Assembly: GCF_002482975.1 (NCBI RefSeq) | Contig: NZ_DLHA01000019.1 | Span: 484,394-548,393, forward strand | DNA from: Flavobacterium sp. UBA7680 | GTDB taxonomy: Bacteria; Bacteroidota; Bacteroidia; Flavobacteriales; Flavobacteriaceae | Direction: 5' to 3' | DNA: 64,000 nucleotides | Shown: positions 50,707 through 59,662 of the stretch, in pieces | How the letters are laid out: each line of letters begins with the position of its first letter | Numbering within the stretch: the first letter of the stretch is position 1 | Notes under the pieces: model-generated | The model's database searches: none | Told to the model about the DNA's origin: nothing | The model's input: only the letters and a program-made list of their open reading frames with translations | Made by a program: the position numbers and the translations under genes

Positions 50707-51382
50707 GTCGTAAGTCGTTTTTTAATTTCTGACGAGTTCCTTTGTAATTTTTCTCTACTTTGTTCTTTTTAAAATCACTTCCGGTAAAAACCCTCACAGG
50801 ATTTCCACGCTCGATATTAAGCTGATTTTCCCATTGTTTACCCACATGATTTTTAAGCTGAACCCGTTTCTCGTCTTCTAGTTTTTTTAATAATCTTTCT
50901 GTTGCCAGTTTTTTGTTCTGGTGCTGCGAACGGCTGTCCATAGAAACAACTGCAATTCCTGTTGGAATATGCGTCGCCCGAATTGCCGAGCTCACTTTGT
51001 TTACATGCTGACCGCCAGCTCCCGAACTACGCATTGCCTGATATTGAATATCATTTTCTGAAACTGATGCATTTTTTTGCGGTTCGATTTCAAAAATTCC
51101 AATAAACCAGTTCTTGCGTTTGTGCATTTTCCTAAACTGACTCTGACCAATCCACTGAATTGTTCCAATCCAGGATTTTATAAATTGTTCTGCATTTTTT
51201 CCTTTTATCGAAATTGAAGCTGTTTCAACCGTTCCGTTTTCTTCTCCAACTTCCCGTTGTAGCAGCACAACATCTAATTGCTGATCCTGCGCTTCTTCCA
51301 ACACTTTTTTAAGCACTTGGGCGACAACCCAAGTGCATTCTGCAGGTCCGCGACCCGCTGTTATTTGAATTATTCTTTCCAT
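50693..51382 (-). CDS. prfH: Peptide chain release factor homologue PrfH
   Basis: A 229-aa class-I release factor relative without the codon-recognition domain. The peptidyl-tRNA hydrolysis motif GGQ is at 123-125 in SSGAGGQHVNKV, with the flanking IRATHIPTGIAVVSMDSRSQ helix seen in RF1/RF2 family members. PrfH genes pair with rtcB. Published work on PrfH with its RtcB describes release of peptides from ribosomes cut in the decoding centre, followed by religation of the 16S rRNA. The pairing here fits that. The gene overlaps its neighbours by 13 bases upstream and 14 bases downstream. Confidence 0.93.
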   Translation of the reverse strand: MERIIQITAGRGPAECTWVVAQVLKKVLEEAQDQQLDVVLLQREVGEENGTVETASISIKGKNAEQFIKSWIGTIQWIGQSQFRKMHKRKNWFIGIFEIEPQKNASVSENDIQYQAMRSSGAGGQHVNKVSSAIRATHIPTGIAVVSMDSRSQHQNKKLATERLLKKLEDEKRVQLKNHVGKQWENQLNIERGNPVRVFTGSDFKKNKVEKNYKGTRQKLKNDLRHENN

Positions 51383-51975
51383 TTTTCTAATATTTTAAGA
51401 AGCTTTTCTCTGTTTTTCGCTTCTTTTATAAATTTTGGAAGTCTTGAAACCATTGTTCCATTACCACTACCATTATTATTTCTTTCTCTTAAACCAGCTT
51501 TAATATATCTTTCCAAATACTCTATATGTATCTGATTGTAAGCCCAAAAAATTGATTTCCCAAAATCTTTTTGATACCAGATTTCTACATTAAAATTTGT
51601 ATCATACATCTTAGAATTATCTCTATCAAATACAAAAGGAACCATGTCAATTCTTGGTTTATAATGTTTAACTTCACTACAAATCGGGCATTTTAACTTA
51701 ATTTGTTTTGGTTGTTCATTTAGTAATTGCGATTGAAACTGTATCTTATCCTCATTATTACAGCAGTATGCATCTACATAAGCAAGATACTTTACAGCTA
51801 CTTCTTTTTGAGAATAATAGCAATTTTTACATTCTAAAATTCTTTTATCAGAGTAATACCATTCAGATACAAAAGTTCTTCTAACAATTGCTTTTGAAGC
51901 ACACTTTGGGCATTTTACATTGATAATATCTCCAAAACTGCCCAACCATTTATTTTCATCTTGAAATCTTTCCAT
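51370..51975 (-). CDS. Double zinc-ribbon protein between rtcB and prfH
   Basis: A 201-aa protein I do not recognise. The first half has CPKC (Cys22, Cys25) and CKNC (Cys49, Cys52), spaced like a zinc ribbon, then Cys71-Cys72. A second site starts CPIC (Cys96, Cys99), with His104 nearby but no clear second pair. The C-terminal third is helical and basic (YLERYIKAGLRERNNNGSG, then KFIKEAKNREKLLKILEK). It starts 12 bases after the rtcB stop and overlaps prfH by 13 bases, so it belongs to the module. Its likely partner is RNA, the ribosome or RtcB; this is inference from position. Confidence 0.8.
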   Translation of the reverse strand: MERFQDENKWLGSFGDIINVKCPKCASKAIVRRTFVSEWYYSDKRILECKNCYYSQKEVAVKYLAYVDAYCCNNEDKIQFQSQLLNEQPKQIKLKCPICSEVKHYKPRIDMVPFVFDRDNSKMYDTNFNVEIWYQKDFGKSIFWAYNQIHIEYLERYIKAGLRERNNNGSGNGTMVSRLPKFIKEAKNREKLLKILEKWKE

Positions 51976-51987
51976 AATTTTACTTTT

Positions 51988-53379
51988 TTAGCGATCCATT
52001 CTAACAATCTTCGGCGTAAAAGTTCCTATGACTTCAACCAGATCAGTTTGGTTTGCCATTACTTTTGTAATGTCTTTGTATGCCATTGGAGCTTCATCAA
52101 TATTTCCTCCAATCAAGGTTACGTCATTGGCTTTCAAAACCTTTTTGATTTCGCTTTGCGTAAAAGTGCTTTTGCATTTTGCTCTCGAAAACAAACGTCC
52201 GGCGCCATGCGATGCAGAATTTAAACTCTCTGCGTTTCCTTTCCCTTTCACAATGTAACCCGGTGCGGTCATTGAACCAGGAATAATTCCCAATTGACCT
52301 TGTGCCGCTGGAGTTGCTCCTTTTCTGTGCACAATACATTCCTGACCGTTTACCATTTCTTTCCATGCAAAATTGTGATGGTTTTCAATTGTAACCACTA
52401 CCCTTTTCCCAATTGCTTTTGCTATTCGTCTGTGAATATCATCGTGACAGGCTTTTGCATATTCTCCAGCTAAATTCATTGCCAGCCAATATTCCTGACC
52501 ATCGTGTGTATTCAAATCCAGCCAGGCCAAATGCTGCACATTTTTTGGTAACGGACATTGTTTTGTTGCCAAATAAGTATAATGCTTTGCAATATTTGCC
52601 CCCAAACCTCGTGAACCGCTATGTGAAAGAACTGCGAAATATTCGCCTTTTTCAAGCTTCCATTCATTCTCTGGATTATCAATTTTAGCAATTCCAAATT
52701 CTACAAAATGGTTTCCTCCGCCTGAACTTCCTAATTGTTTATAAGCTTTTGGTAAAAGATTCTTTAGCAGCGGAATATCCTGAAATTCGCTCTTATGAAA
52801 AACTTCATGATCTACTCTTGAAGCGTGTGTTTCATTCATTCCGAATTTTGTATTGTCTTTCAAAATTGCTTCTAACTGATGTTCCTTTCCTTTGAAATGC
52901 GACGCTGGTAAATCAAAAATTGAAAGGCTCATTCGGCATCCAATATCAACTCCAACTCCATATGGAATTACAGCATTATCTGTTGCTAAAACTCCACCAA
53001 TTGGCAATCCATATCCCGAATGTGCATCCGGCATTAAAGCTCCGGCTACAGAAATTGGCAGTTTCAACGAATCATACAATTGAAATTTTGCCTGCTGATC
53101 AATTTCATTTTCACCAAAAATCGTAAAAGGAGCTCTTGTTGCTTTAAGCTGATGCATTCTTACCTGAACCGGTTTTATCAAACCTTCAGCAACTTTTCCC
53201 CAAGTTCCGTGACCTTCAAATTTTTCAGGATTCAGCAGAACGTCTTTTGCCTCTGTTAGAATAGATTCCTTTTTTTCTCTTTTTCTATATCTGTTTATCT
53301 GCCCTAAGGCGATGTTTATTGAATTGTTTTTTGGAAATCCCAATTTAATCAGGTCTTTTCCAGTTAATTTATTTCCCAT
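51988..53379 (-). CDS. rtcB: RNA-splicing ligase RtcB (PrfH-associated type)
   Basis: GTP- and manganese-dependent ligase joining RNA 2',3'-cyclic phosphate and 5'-OH ends. The 463-aa protein has the metal and active-site motifs GVDIGCRMS (Cys148), SSGGGNHFVEFG, LSHSGSRGLG, ENHHNFAWKE and SASHGAGRLFSR, whose His391 is the guanylylation nucleophile. ATG 53379 is chosen; the longer frame to 53406 adds residues absent from the family. It is the first gene of the operon with the zinc-ribbon gene, prfH and the TPR gene. No archease or rtcA is present, and I see no sigma-54 site. Confidence 0.95.
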   Translation of the reverse strand: MGNKLTGKDLIKLGFPKNNSINIALGQINRYRKREKKESILTEAKDVLLNPEKFEGHGTWGKVAEGLIKPVQVRMHQLKATRAPFTIFGENEIDQQAKFQLYDSLKLPISVAGALMPDAHSGYGLPIGGVLATDNAVIPYGVGVDIGCRMSLSIFDLPASHFKGKEHQLEAILKDNTKFGMNETHASRVDHEVFHKSEFQDIPLLKNLLPKAYKQLGSSGGGNHFVEFGIAKIDNPENEWKLEKGEYFAVLSHSGSRGLGANIAKHYTYLATKQCPLPKNVQHLAWLDLNTHDGQEYWLAMNLAGEYAKACHDDIHRRIAKAIGKRVVVTIENHHNFAWKEMVNGQECIVHRKGATPAAQGQLGIIPGSMTAPGYIVKGKGNAESLNSASHGAGRLFSRAKCKSTFTQSEIKKVLKANDVTLIGGNIDEAPMAYKDITKVMANQTDLVEVIGTFTPKIVRMDR

Positions 53380-53406
53380 AAATTTTTTATAATTATGTTG
53401 ATGCAC

Positions 53407-53579
53407 AGCTAAGTCAGGTTGAAACCAACAAAGGATTCAAAAATGAAATAAGCATGCGGATTTTTTATCCTTTCGGATAGTTTGTAAAATATTCTTCGGG
53501 AAAATTTTGAAGTGTCTAGAATAAAAAAAGCCCGAAACTAAATGTCTTCGGGCTTTTTTATATATCTAAAAATGTATTT
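53407..53579. other. Upstream region of rtcB with a terminator (53523-53559)
   Basis: AAAAAAGCCCGAA (from 53524) pairs with TTCGGGCTTTTTT (to 53559); on the minus strand it is a terminator ahead of rtcB that would end the small-ORF transcript or act as an attenuator. ATCCTTTCGGAT (about 53468-53479) is a second small hairpin. I see no clear promoter box for rtcB. Confidence 0.6.
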
Positions 53580-53663
53580 CTAAGATTGAAATAAGCCACG
53601 AAGAAGTGCTACACCAAATCCGTTTGGTGTGAAGCTTTGTGATGTCAATGTAAGTACAAACAT
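53580..53663 (-). CDS. Possible 27-aa peptide ORF ahead of rtcB
   Basis: ATG 53663 to TAG 53580 on the minus strand encodes MFVLTLTSQSFTPNGFGVAL followed by LRGLFQS. The start follows an A-rich stretch (ACGAAGAAAAA), as usual for Bacteroidetes genes. A strong terminator comes 20 bases after the stop. The residues are more varied than in random AT-rich frames. It could be a leader peptide for rtcB attenuation, an independent small protein, or a chance frame. I cannot name a family. Confidence 0.3.
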   Translation of the reverse strand: MFVLTLTSQSFTPNGFGVALLRGLFQS

Positions 53664-54341
53664 TTTTTCTTCGTTTTTAAAGGGTTATTATTTTTTTCGT
53701 CTGCAAATATTCAGAATTGTTTTTTGATTTTCCAAATTTATTTTTCAGAAAAGTTGTGTGAAAAATATTTTTGGTATTAAATTCTTCAATAAATAAGAAG
53801 TTATTACTTTGAAAATGAGAACAATATATTCTCTAGAAATAAAATTAAAAATTCTAGTATTATATGTCTTTTTTGTCATTTCGACTGAAAGGAGAAATCG
53901 CACACGTATATCGACAAAGATTGGTGATTCTCTTTGCGTAGACGCACTGCTGTGCGTCTCTACGATATACGTTATCTATAAATCAATTTTAATATAGAGA
54001 TACACACTGCAATACGCCTACACGATTTACGTTATCTATAAATCAATGACAATTCTAATATAAATTAATCATATTTTAATGTAGAGATACACTGCAGTGC
54101 ATCTAACCAAAGATTGGCGAAATTAGATGTGATATTCTTTTTAAACATAAAAAAGAGCACAGACGAAGGAGGTCATACAATCATAATTCGACAAAGATTG
54201 GTGAATCTCTTTGCGTAGACGAACTGCTGTGCGTCTCTACGATTTACGTTATCTATAAATCAATCATAATTTTAACGTAGAGATGCACTGCAGTGCATCT
54301 AACCAAAGATTGGCGACATTTAATTGTCTTTCTAAACATAA
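53664..54341. repeat. Long repeat array without genes
   Basis: 53872-53932 is a close copy of 541-600 in reverse orientation. Next, a module from GACAAAGATTGGTGA through GTAGACGCACTGCTGTGCGTC, TTACGTTATCTATAAATCAA and GTAGAGATGCACTGCAGTGC to AACCAAAGATTGGCGA occurs twice, at about 53911-54122 and 54189-54317. The first copy contains an internal duplication of TACGTTATCTATAAATCAA. Both GTAGACG and ATGCACTGCAGTGCAT cores are palindromes. No gene is visible. Confidence 0.75.
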
Positions 54342-54367
54342 AAAGCTCTGATTTCTCAGAGCCTTTA
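54342..54367 (-). terminator. Terminator of the rprXY-type operon
   Basis: On the minus strand GCTCTGA pairs with TCAGAGC around GAAA (54345-54351 with 54356-54362), followed by TTTTTATG. Confidence 0.8.
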
Positions 54368-54388
54368 TATTGTTTTTAGGTGAATTCG

Positions 54389-55105
54389 TTATTCAGAAAC
54401 TTTGCTTTTTACAACTAATCTGAAACCTTCTCCGTGAATGTTTAAAATTTCAACATCTTCATCAGATTTAAGGTATTTTCTAAGTTTAGCGATGTAAACG
54501 TCCATACTTCTTGAAGTAAAGTAGTTGTCATCTCTCCAGATTTTAGTCAAAGCTAATTCTCTTGGCATTAAGTCATTTTCATGAAGAATTAACATTTTAA
54601 GCAATTCATTCTCTTTTGGAGATAATTTAATTGGCTCTTCATCCTGGAAAGTCAGGAATCTAAGTTTTGAGTTTAAGTGGAATTTTCCAATATTAAATTC
54701 AAATTGTACTTGTTCTGCTTTTGTATCAGCTGATTTTCTTTGAATAATCGCTTTGATTTTCATCAATAAAACTTCTGAGTCAAAAGGCTTGTTTAAATAA
54801 TCGTCAGCACCAGCTTTATATCCTTTTAACACATCTTCTTTCATAGATTTTGCTGTTAAGAAGATAATTGGCACTTCGCTATTTTTTTCTCTAATTTCTT
54901 TTGCTAAAGTATAACCATCTTTATAAGGCATCATTACATCGAGAATACATAAATCATATACATCCTTCTTAAATTTCTCGAAACCTTCCATACCGTTTTT
55001 AGCTAAAGTAACTTCAAAGTCATTTAACATTAGATAATCTTTAAGAACCGCCCCAAAATTTAGGTCATCTTCTACTAAAAGTATTCTTTTGTTAGTATTT
55101 TCCAT
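54389..55105 (-). CDS. rprY: OmpR-type response regulator (RprY-like)
   Basis: A 238-aa two-domain regulator. The receiver domain has acidic pair ILLVEDD, phosphoacceptor Asp56 in CILDVMMPYKDG, and LTAKS plus YLNKPF. The C-terminal winged-helix DNA-binding domain contains LSPKENELLKMLILHEN and RSMDVYIAKLRKYL. The kinase gene is 3 bases upstream. The pair resembles RprX/RprY of Bacteroides fragilis; its regulon here is unknown. Confidence 0.92.
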   Translation of the reverse strand: MENTNKRILLVEDDLNFGAVLKDYLMLNDFEVTLAKNGMEGFEKFKKDVYDLCILDVMMPYKDGYTLAKEIREKNSEVPIIFLTAKSMKEDVLKGYKAGADDYLNKPFDSEVLLMKIKAIIQRKSADTKAEQVQFEFNIGKFHLNSKLRFLTFQDEEPIKLSPKENELLKMLILHENDLMPRELALTKIWRDDNYFTSRSMDVYIAKLRKYLKSDEDVEILNIHGEGFRLVVKSKVSE

Positions 55106-55108
55106 ATT

Positions 55109-56695
55109 TTAATTTATTAATGGTATTTTTATTATAAAGGTGCTACCTTTTCCTTTTTCGCTTTCAACATATACTTGACCATTATGGTCCTCTACAATTC
55201 TTTTTACGTACGCCAGACCTAAGCCGTGCCCTTTTACATTATGAAGGTCTCCTGTGTGTTCTCTATAGAACTTCTCAAACACTCGTTTTTGAGCTATCTT
55301 ACTCATTCCCAAACCATGATCTCTTACTTTTATCAAAATCATGTCTTTTACATTTTCTGTAAAAATTTCAATTTCAGGAATGTCAGGTGAATATTTTATG
55401 GCATTCTCTAAAATATTAACCAGAACGTTTGTAAAATGAACTTCATTGATTAAACAAGTCGTTCTTGCTGCATGATAATGTTTTACTACCGTACCTTTTC
55501 TATCTTCTAAAATAAGGTTTACATGCTCAATTGCATCATCAATTACATCAGTTACCACGGTTGGCTCTTTCGTAATATCAAGTTCTCGTTTTTCTAATTT
55601 AGAGATACGTAAAACGTTCTCAACCTGCGCATGCATTCTTTTATTTTCATCCCTTATCATTTGAAGATACCTAAAGACTTTGTCTTTATCTTCAATAATT
55701 TTAGGATTTCTAATCGCATCAAGTGCTAAATTTATTGTCGCAATTGGAGTTTTAAACTCGTGCGTCATATTATTTATAAAATCTGTTTTGATTTCAGAAA
55801 TATGTTTCTGACGCAACAATTGATTTAATGCACTTGTGTATGCAACTATTATAATTAATGTAAAAACTATTGATAAAATAGTAATACTTAATAATTCAGA
55901 TAATAAAAATTTCTTTTTATGAGGAAATGTAACTGACAATTCATATCTGCTATTTCCTTCGTTATCAGTATATATCGGAATATTATAAGTTGCTTCTTTA
56001 TCGTAGTGAAATCCATCCGATTTAATTTTGGTTGGAACACCACTGCTATAAATTCCAAATTCAAATTTGGTTTTAACTCCGTACTCTTGTAATTCTTTCT
56101 TTAAAAGCTTAGAAAGTTTATCTTTAGTAATTCTTCCTTCAATTGGAGTTAAGGACGCAATATCTTTATACTGAATTTGCTGCTGAACTTTATTTAAAAT
56201 ATCTAAACTTCCTGATTTTTCAATTGTAAGATCCGGTATAATACTTTGACCTAAATTGTTATTATCAATTCCGTTATTATTATTATAAACTTCGGTTACT
56301 CTTTTAGAGCTAAAATTCTTAAATCGCTCACTGCTGAATTTTTTATTAAAAAACGATCCGCTTATATCGTAATCTTCAGAAGTCAGTGTATTAGAATAAA
56401 CAATTGTTTTATTTGTTTTTGCATTTCTCTGCACATAAAACACTTGAAGTAAGTCCTCTTTTTTGGGAATTTTACCTGTGCTGTCTTTTATGCGGTTGTA
56501 TTTATCGTAAAAACTGTATTCTTCCTGCTGTTCAAGTTTGTCTGCTACATTTCCGATAACTTGGGTAACGTGGTATTTAAACTGCTCTTCATTATTTTTA
56601 AATGAAGAGTTAAACCAAAATACCTGCACTAGAATTATCCCTATTAAGGACAAACTCATCAGTAAAACAAGTATTCTAAAAAATAATTTATTCAT
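55109..56695 (-). CDS. rprX: Sensor histidine kinase (RprX-like)
   Basis: A 528-aa membrane kinase. Membrane helices lie at about 6-28 and 265-290, enclosing a periplasmic sensor domain of about 235 residues. Next is HisKA with phosphoacceptor His312 in NNMTHEFKTPIATINLALDA, then HATPase_c with NILENAIKYSP (N box), RDHGLGMS (G1) and GHGLGLAYVKRIV (G2). There is no HAMP domain. It signals to the regulator that follows 3 bases later; the signal is unknown. Confidence 0.92.
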   Translation of the reverse strand: MNKLFFRILVLLMSLSLIGIILVQVFWFNSSFKNNEEQFKYHVTQVIGNVADKLEQQEEYSFYDKYNRIKDSTGKIPKKEDLLQVFYVQRNAKTNKTIVYSNTLTSEDYDISGSFFNKKFSSERFKNFSSKRVTEVYNNNNGIDNNNLGQSIIPDLTIEKSGSLDILNKVQQQIQYKDIASLTPIEGRITKDKLSKLLKKELQEYGVKTKFEFGIYSSGVPTKIKSDGFHYDKEATYNIPIYTDNEGNSRYELSVTFPHKKKFLLSELLSITILSIVFTLIIIVAYTSALNQLLRQKHISEIKTDFINNMTHEFKTPIATINLALDAIRNPKIIEDKDKVFRYLQMIRDENKRMHAQVENVLRISKLEKRELDITKEPTVVTDVIDDAIEHVNLILEDRKGTVVKHYHAARTTCLINEVHFTNVLVNILENAIKYSPDIPEIEIFTENVKDMILIKVRDHGLGMSKIAQKRVFEKFYREHTGDLHNVKGHGLGLAYVKRIVEDHNGQVYVESEKGKGSTFIIKIPLIN

Positions 56696-56754
56696 CGAAA
56701 CAAAATTAATATTTTAACAATATACTAAATAATACATTAACCAAATATTAACAT

Positions 56755-57351
56755 TTAAGACTGTTTTTGTTTTATTTTCAAAATTTTAAGAATTTCAACT
56801 ACTTCTTCTTTAGCAATTTTAAGATTACTGTTATTAATAACAAAATTGCTCAAAGAAATTCGTTTTTTATCATCCCACTGCATTTTCATTCGGCTTAAAA
56901 CGTGTTCGCGTGTTGTGTTATCACGTTTCATCACTCTTTCAATTCTTACTTCTTCTGGAGCAGTAACGGTAACTATATAATCAAATTCTTTGTATTTCCC
57001 GCTTTCAAATAAAATGGCAGCTTCGTAAACTACAAAAGCTTCCTCTTTATTTTGAGACAGCCAAAATTGAAAATCCTTTTTTACTGCCGGATGTACAATC
57101 GAATTTAAAACTGTTAATTTATCTGCATCATTAAAAACAATATCAGCTAATTTTGCCCGGTTTAAAACATTATTTTCAAAGAGCGATTCTCCAAAAGCAT
57201 TTTTTATTTCAGCAATAATTTCTGCTGACTGCATTATCTTTTTAGCTTCATCATCTGCGATGTAAACAGGAATTCCCATTTCCTTAAAAAAAGCAGTGAT
57301 TGTTGTTTTACCGCTTCCTATTCCGCCGGTTAAGCCGATAATTTTTGTCAT
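56755..57351 (-). CDS. coaE: Dephospho-CoA kinase
   Basis: Last step of coenzyme A synthesis. The 198-aa protein has P-loop GLTGGIGSGKTTITAFF at the N-terminus, VYIADDEAKKIM (Asp) and the lid-region RVMKRDNTTREHVLSRM. It starts 1 base after the glycosyltransferase stop, so the two share a transcript. coaBC, an earlier enzyme of the same pathway, is at 62.4 kb. Confidence 0.95.
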   Translation of the reverse strand: MTKIIGLTGGIGSGKTTITAFFKEMGIPVYIADDEAKKIMQSAEIIAEIKNAFGESLFENNVLNRAKLADIVFNDADKLTVLNSIVHPAVKKDFQFWLSQNKEEAFVVYEAAILFESGKYKEFDYIVTVTAPEEVRIERVMKRDNTTREHVLSRMKMQWDDKKRISLSNFVINNSNLKIAKEEVVEILKILKIKQKQS

Positions 57352-57352
57352 A

Positions 57353-58351
57353 TTATATCTTAAAAAACATACGAGGAAAAGCTTCTTGTGGTTTCTTCTT
57401 TAATAAAATAACTTTTACAAAAGATTCCAAAAATCCTGTTCCGTAACCGTAAAATTGTTTCCAAACAGCAATAACCGATAAATACCCAATTTTAATACTT
57501 TTATTTTGAATACTTGCTGTAAGAAAAATAATAACGAAATATACAAAATATAATTGTAATAAAATATCAATATTGAAAATTAATAGTAAAAAAGCTATCA
57601 ATAAACCTATGATAAATACGGTTGGAAAGAAAAAAGTAAGCTTATTATGTTCTGGATACCAACTGTTTAATATTGGTCTGGCGATACCGAATTTTTTTAC
57701 CTGAATAGAGAATTTTTCCCAGTCAATTCTACGTTTGTGGTACACAAAAGCCTCAGAAAACAGTCTGGTTTCAAATCCTAAATTCCATAAACGGATCGAT
57801 AAGTCGGGATCTTCGCCGGGATGAATGTTTCCAAAACCTTTTGAAGCTTCAAAAGCTTTCTTCGAAATCCCCATATTAAAGCTTCTTGGCTGGAACTTAT
57901 TAATCTTTTCAGAACCACCGCGAATACCTCCTGTAGTAAGAAAAGAGGTCATAGCAAAATTGATTGCTTTTTGAATACTAGAAAAGCTTTTCAAGGCTTT
58001 ATCAGGACCTCCAAAACAGTCTACATATTTTTCATCTAAAGCTTTACGAACTTCAGTTAAATAGTTTGGAGGAATAATACAATCTGAATCAAAAATGATA
58101 AAATAATCCCCTCTCGCCTTCTGCATTCCAAAATTTCTGGAGTCGCCGGGACCAGAATTTGGTTTAAAATAATATGAGATATTCAATTTCCCATCATAGT
58201 TCATTACAACATCTTTACAAGGAATAGATGATCCGTCTTCAACCAGAACAATTTCAAAAGGTTCGTTGTAATCAGATTTTGTAAGACTTTCTAAAAGTTC
58301 GTCAACTTCGTCCGGTCGATTATACACGGGTATAATTAAAGAAAAAATCAT
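57353..58351 (-). CDS. Family 2 glycosyltransferase with C-terminal membrane part
   Basis: A 332-aa GT-A enzyme. FSLIIPVYNRPDEVDELLES at the start, IVLVEDGSS, and the metal-binding FIIFDSDCIIPPNYL (DxD) near residue 92, then GEDPDLSIRLWNLGF (catalytic base region). Two membrane helices lie at about 245-290. Its sugar acceptor is unknown; a cell-envelope role is likely. A -7 box TATCTTTG is at 58401-58408. coaE follows immediately. Confidence 0.88.
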   Translation of the reverse strand: MIFSLIIPVYNRPDEVDELLESLTKSDYNEPFEIVLVEDGSSIPCKDVVMNYDGKLNISYYFKPNSGPGDSRNFGMQKARGDYFIIFDSDCIIPPNYLTEVRKALDEKYVDCFGGPDKALKSFSSIQKAINFAMTSFLTTGGIRGGSEKINKFQPRSFNMGISKKAFEASKGFGNIHPGEDPDLSIRLWNLGFETRLFSEAFVYHKRRIDWEKFSIQVKKFGIARPILNSWYPEHNKLTFFFPTVFIIGLLIAFLLLIFNIDILLQLYFVYFVIIFLTASIQNKSIKIGYLSVIAVWKQFYGYGTGFLESFVKVILLKKKPQEAFPRMFFKI

Positions 58352-58400
58352 AGTGGGAATGCGGTTTTAAGTGGAATATTCTAAACTTTAAAAATTTGAG

Positions 58401-58454
58401 CAAAGATAGGTTATATTCATAAAAAAACCACCAACTTTTGGTTGATGGTTTTTG
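58401..58454 (-). promoter_or_regulatory. fabV terminator and glycosyltransferase promoter
   Basis: Minus strand AAAACCATCAAC pairs with the complementary arm (about 58427-58454), 18 bases after the fabV stop. TATCTTTG at 58401-58408 then serves the glycosyltransferase start at 58351. Confidence 0.6.
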
Positions 58455-58471
58455 TTGTAAGATTTATGTTT

Positions 58472-59662
58472 TTATTTGATACTGTCAATATTAACTACTT
58501 CATTAGCTTCTGCTTTGTAGTCAACTCCGTCAAATTCAAATCCAAATAAATTTAAGAAATCATTTCTATAACCTGCTAAGTCTCCAATAGCCGGTAACGT
58601 TTCTGTTGTAGCTTCTTTCCAAAGTTCAGCCACTTTTGCCTGAACATCGTCACGCATTTCCCAGTCGTCAATTCTAATTCTTCCTTTTTCATCAACAGGA
58701 ACTTCAGAACCGTTGTATAATCTATCCTGGAATAAACGCTGAATCTGCTCGATACATCCTTCGTGAATACCTTCTTCTTTCATGATTTTATATAAAAGAG
58801 AAATATATAACGGAATAACCGGAATTGCAGAACTTGCTTGTGTTACTAATGCTTTGTTTACAGAAACATAAGCTTTTCCACCAATAGATTTTAAGTTATC
58901 TGTAATAGTGAATGCAGTAGCTTCTAAATGGTCTTTTGCACGACCAATTGTTCCTTTACGGTAAACTGCTTCTGTTAATGCTGGCCCAATATAAGAATAA
59001 GCTACTGTTGCAGCACCTTCTGCTAATAAATTTTCATTTTTTAAAGCATCGATCCACATTGCCCAGTCTTCACCTCCCATTACAGCAACTGTGTTTTCAA
59101 TATCTTCCTCATTTGCAGGAGCGATTGAAACCTCAGTTACATTTCCTGTATGAAAGTCAACTGTTTTGTTTGTAAATGTTTGTCCAATTGGTTTTAAAAC
59201 CGAACGGTGTAAAACTCCTGTATTAGGGTTTGTACGTACTGGAGAAGCTAAACTGTAAATTACAAGATCTACTTGTCCTAAATCAGCTTTTATTAAATCT
59301 AAAGTTTCTCTTTTTATTTCGTTTGAAAAAGCATCTCCGTTGATACTTTTTGCATATAGACCTGCTTTGTGAGCTTCTGCTTCAAAAGCTGCAGAATTGT
59401 ACCATCCTGGTGAAGCTGTTTTTCCTTCAACTGGTGGTTTTTCGAAAAATACTCCAATTGTAGCAGCATCAGATCCGAAAGCACTTGTGATTCTTGAAGC
59501 TAATCCGAAACCTGTTGAAGCACCAATAACTAATACTTTTTTTGCTCCGGCAATTGCACCTTTTGATTTGATATATTCAATTTGATTTTTAACGTTTTGC
59601 TCAGCTCCCTTTGGGTGGGCAGTCAAACAAATAAATCCTCTCATTCTAGGTTCTATAATCAT
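58472..59662 (-). CDS. fabV: FabV-type enoyl-ACP/CoA reductase
   Basis: Last reduction step in fatty-acid elongation. The 396-aa length, IIEPRMRGFICLTAHPKG at the start, NAD-binding KKVLVIGASTGFGLASRI and the active-site Tyr-x8-Lys (YRKGTIGRAK) identify FabV, not FabI. Members are typically insensitive to triclosan. A -7 box TATATTTG is at 59745-59752 on the minus strand, 83 bases before the start. Confidence 0.95.
   Translation of the reverse strand: MIIEPRMRGFICLTAHPKGAEQNVKNQIEYIKSKGAIAGAKKVLVIGASTGFGLASRITSAFGSDAATIGVFFEKPPVEGKTASPGWYNSAAFEAEAHKAGLYAKSINGDAFSNEIKRETLDLIKADLGQVDLVIYSLASPVRTNPNTGVLHRSVLKPIGQTFTNKTVDFHTGNVTEVSIAPANEEDIENTVAVMGGEDWAMWIDALKNENLLAEGAATVAYSYIGPALTEAVYRKGTIGRAKDHLEATAFTITDNLKSIGGKAYVSVNKALVTQASSAIPVIPLYISLLYKIMKEEGIHEGCIEQIQRLFQDRLYNGSEVPVDEKGRIRIDDWEMRDDVQAKVAELWKEATTETLPAIGDLAGYRNDFLNLFGFEFDGVDYKAEANEVVNIDSIK

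Noticed and set aside
53380..53522. Sigma-54 promoter for rtcB, as in some other bacteria
   Set aside because: No GG-N10-GC element found upstream of the start, and no rtcR gene is nearby.
53809..53997. 62-residue frame containing VISTERRNRTRISTKIGDSL
   Set aside because: It reads through the same dispersed repeat family; not a gene.
22131..54341. CRISPR array among the many palindromic repeats
   Set aside because: No regular repeat-spacer periodicity and no cas genes; the repeats are dispersed and mixed in family.
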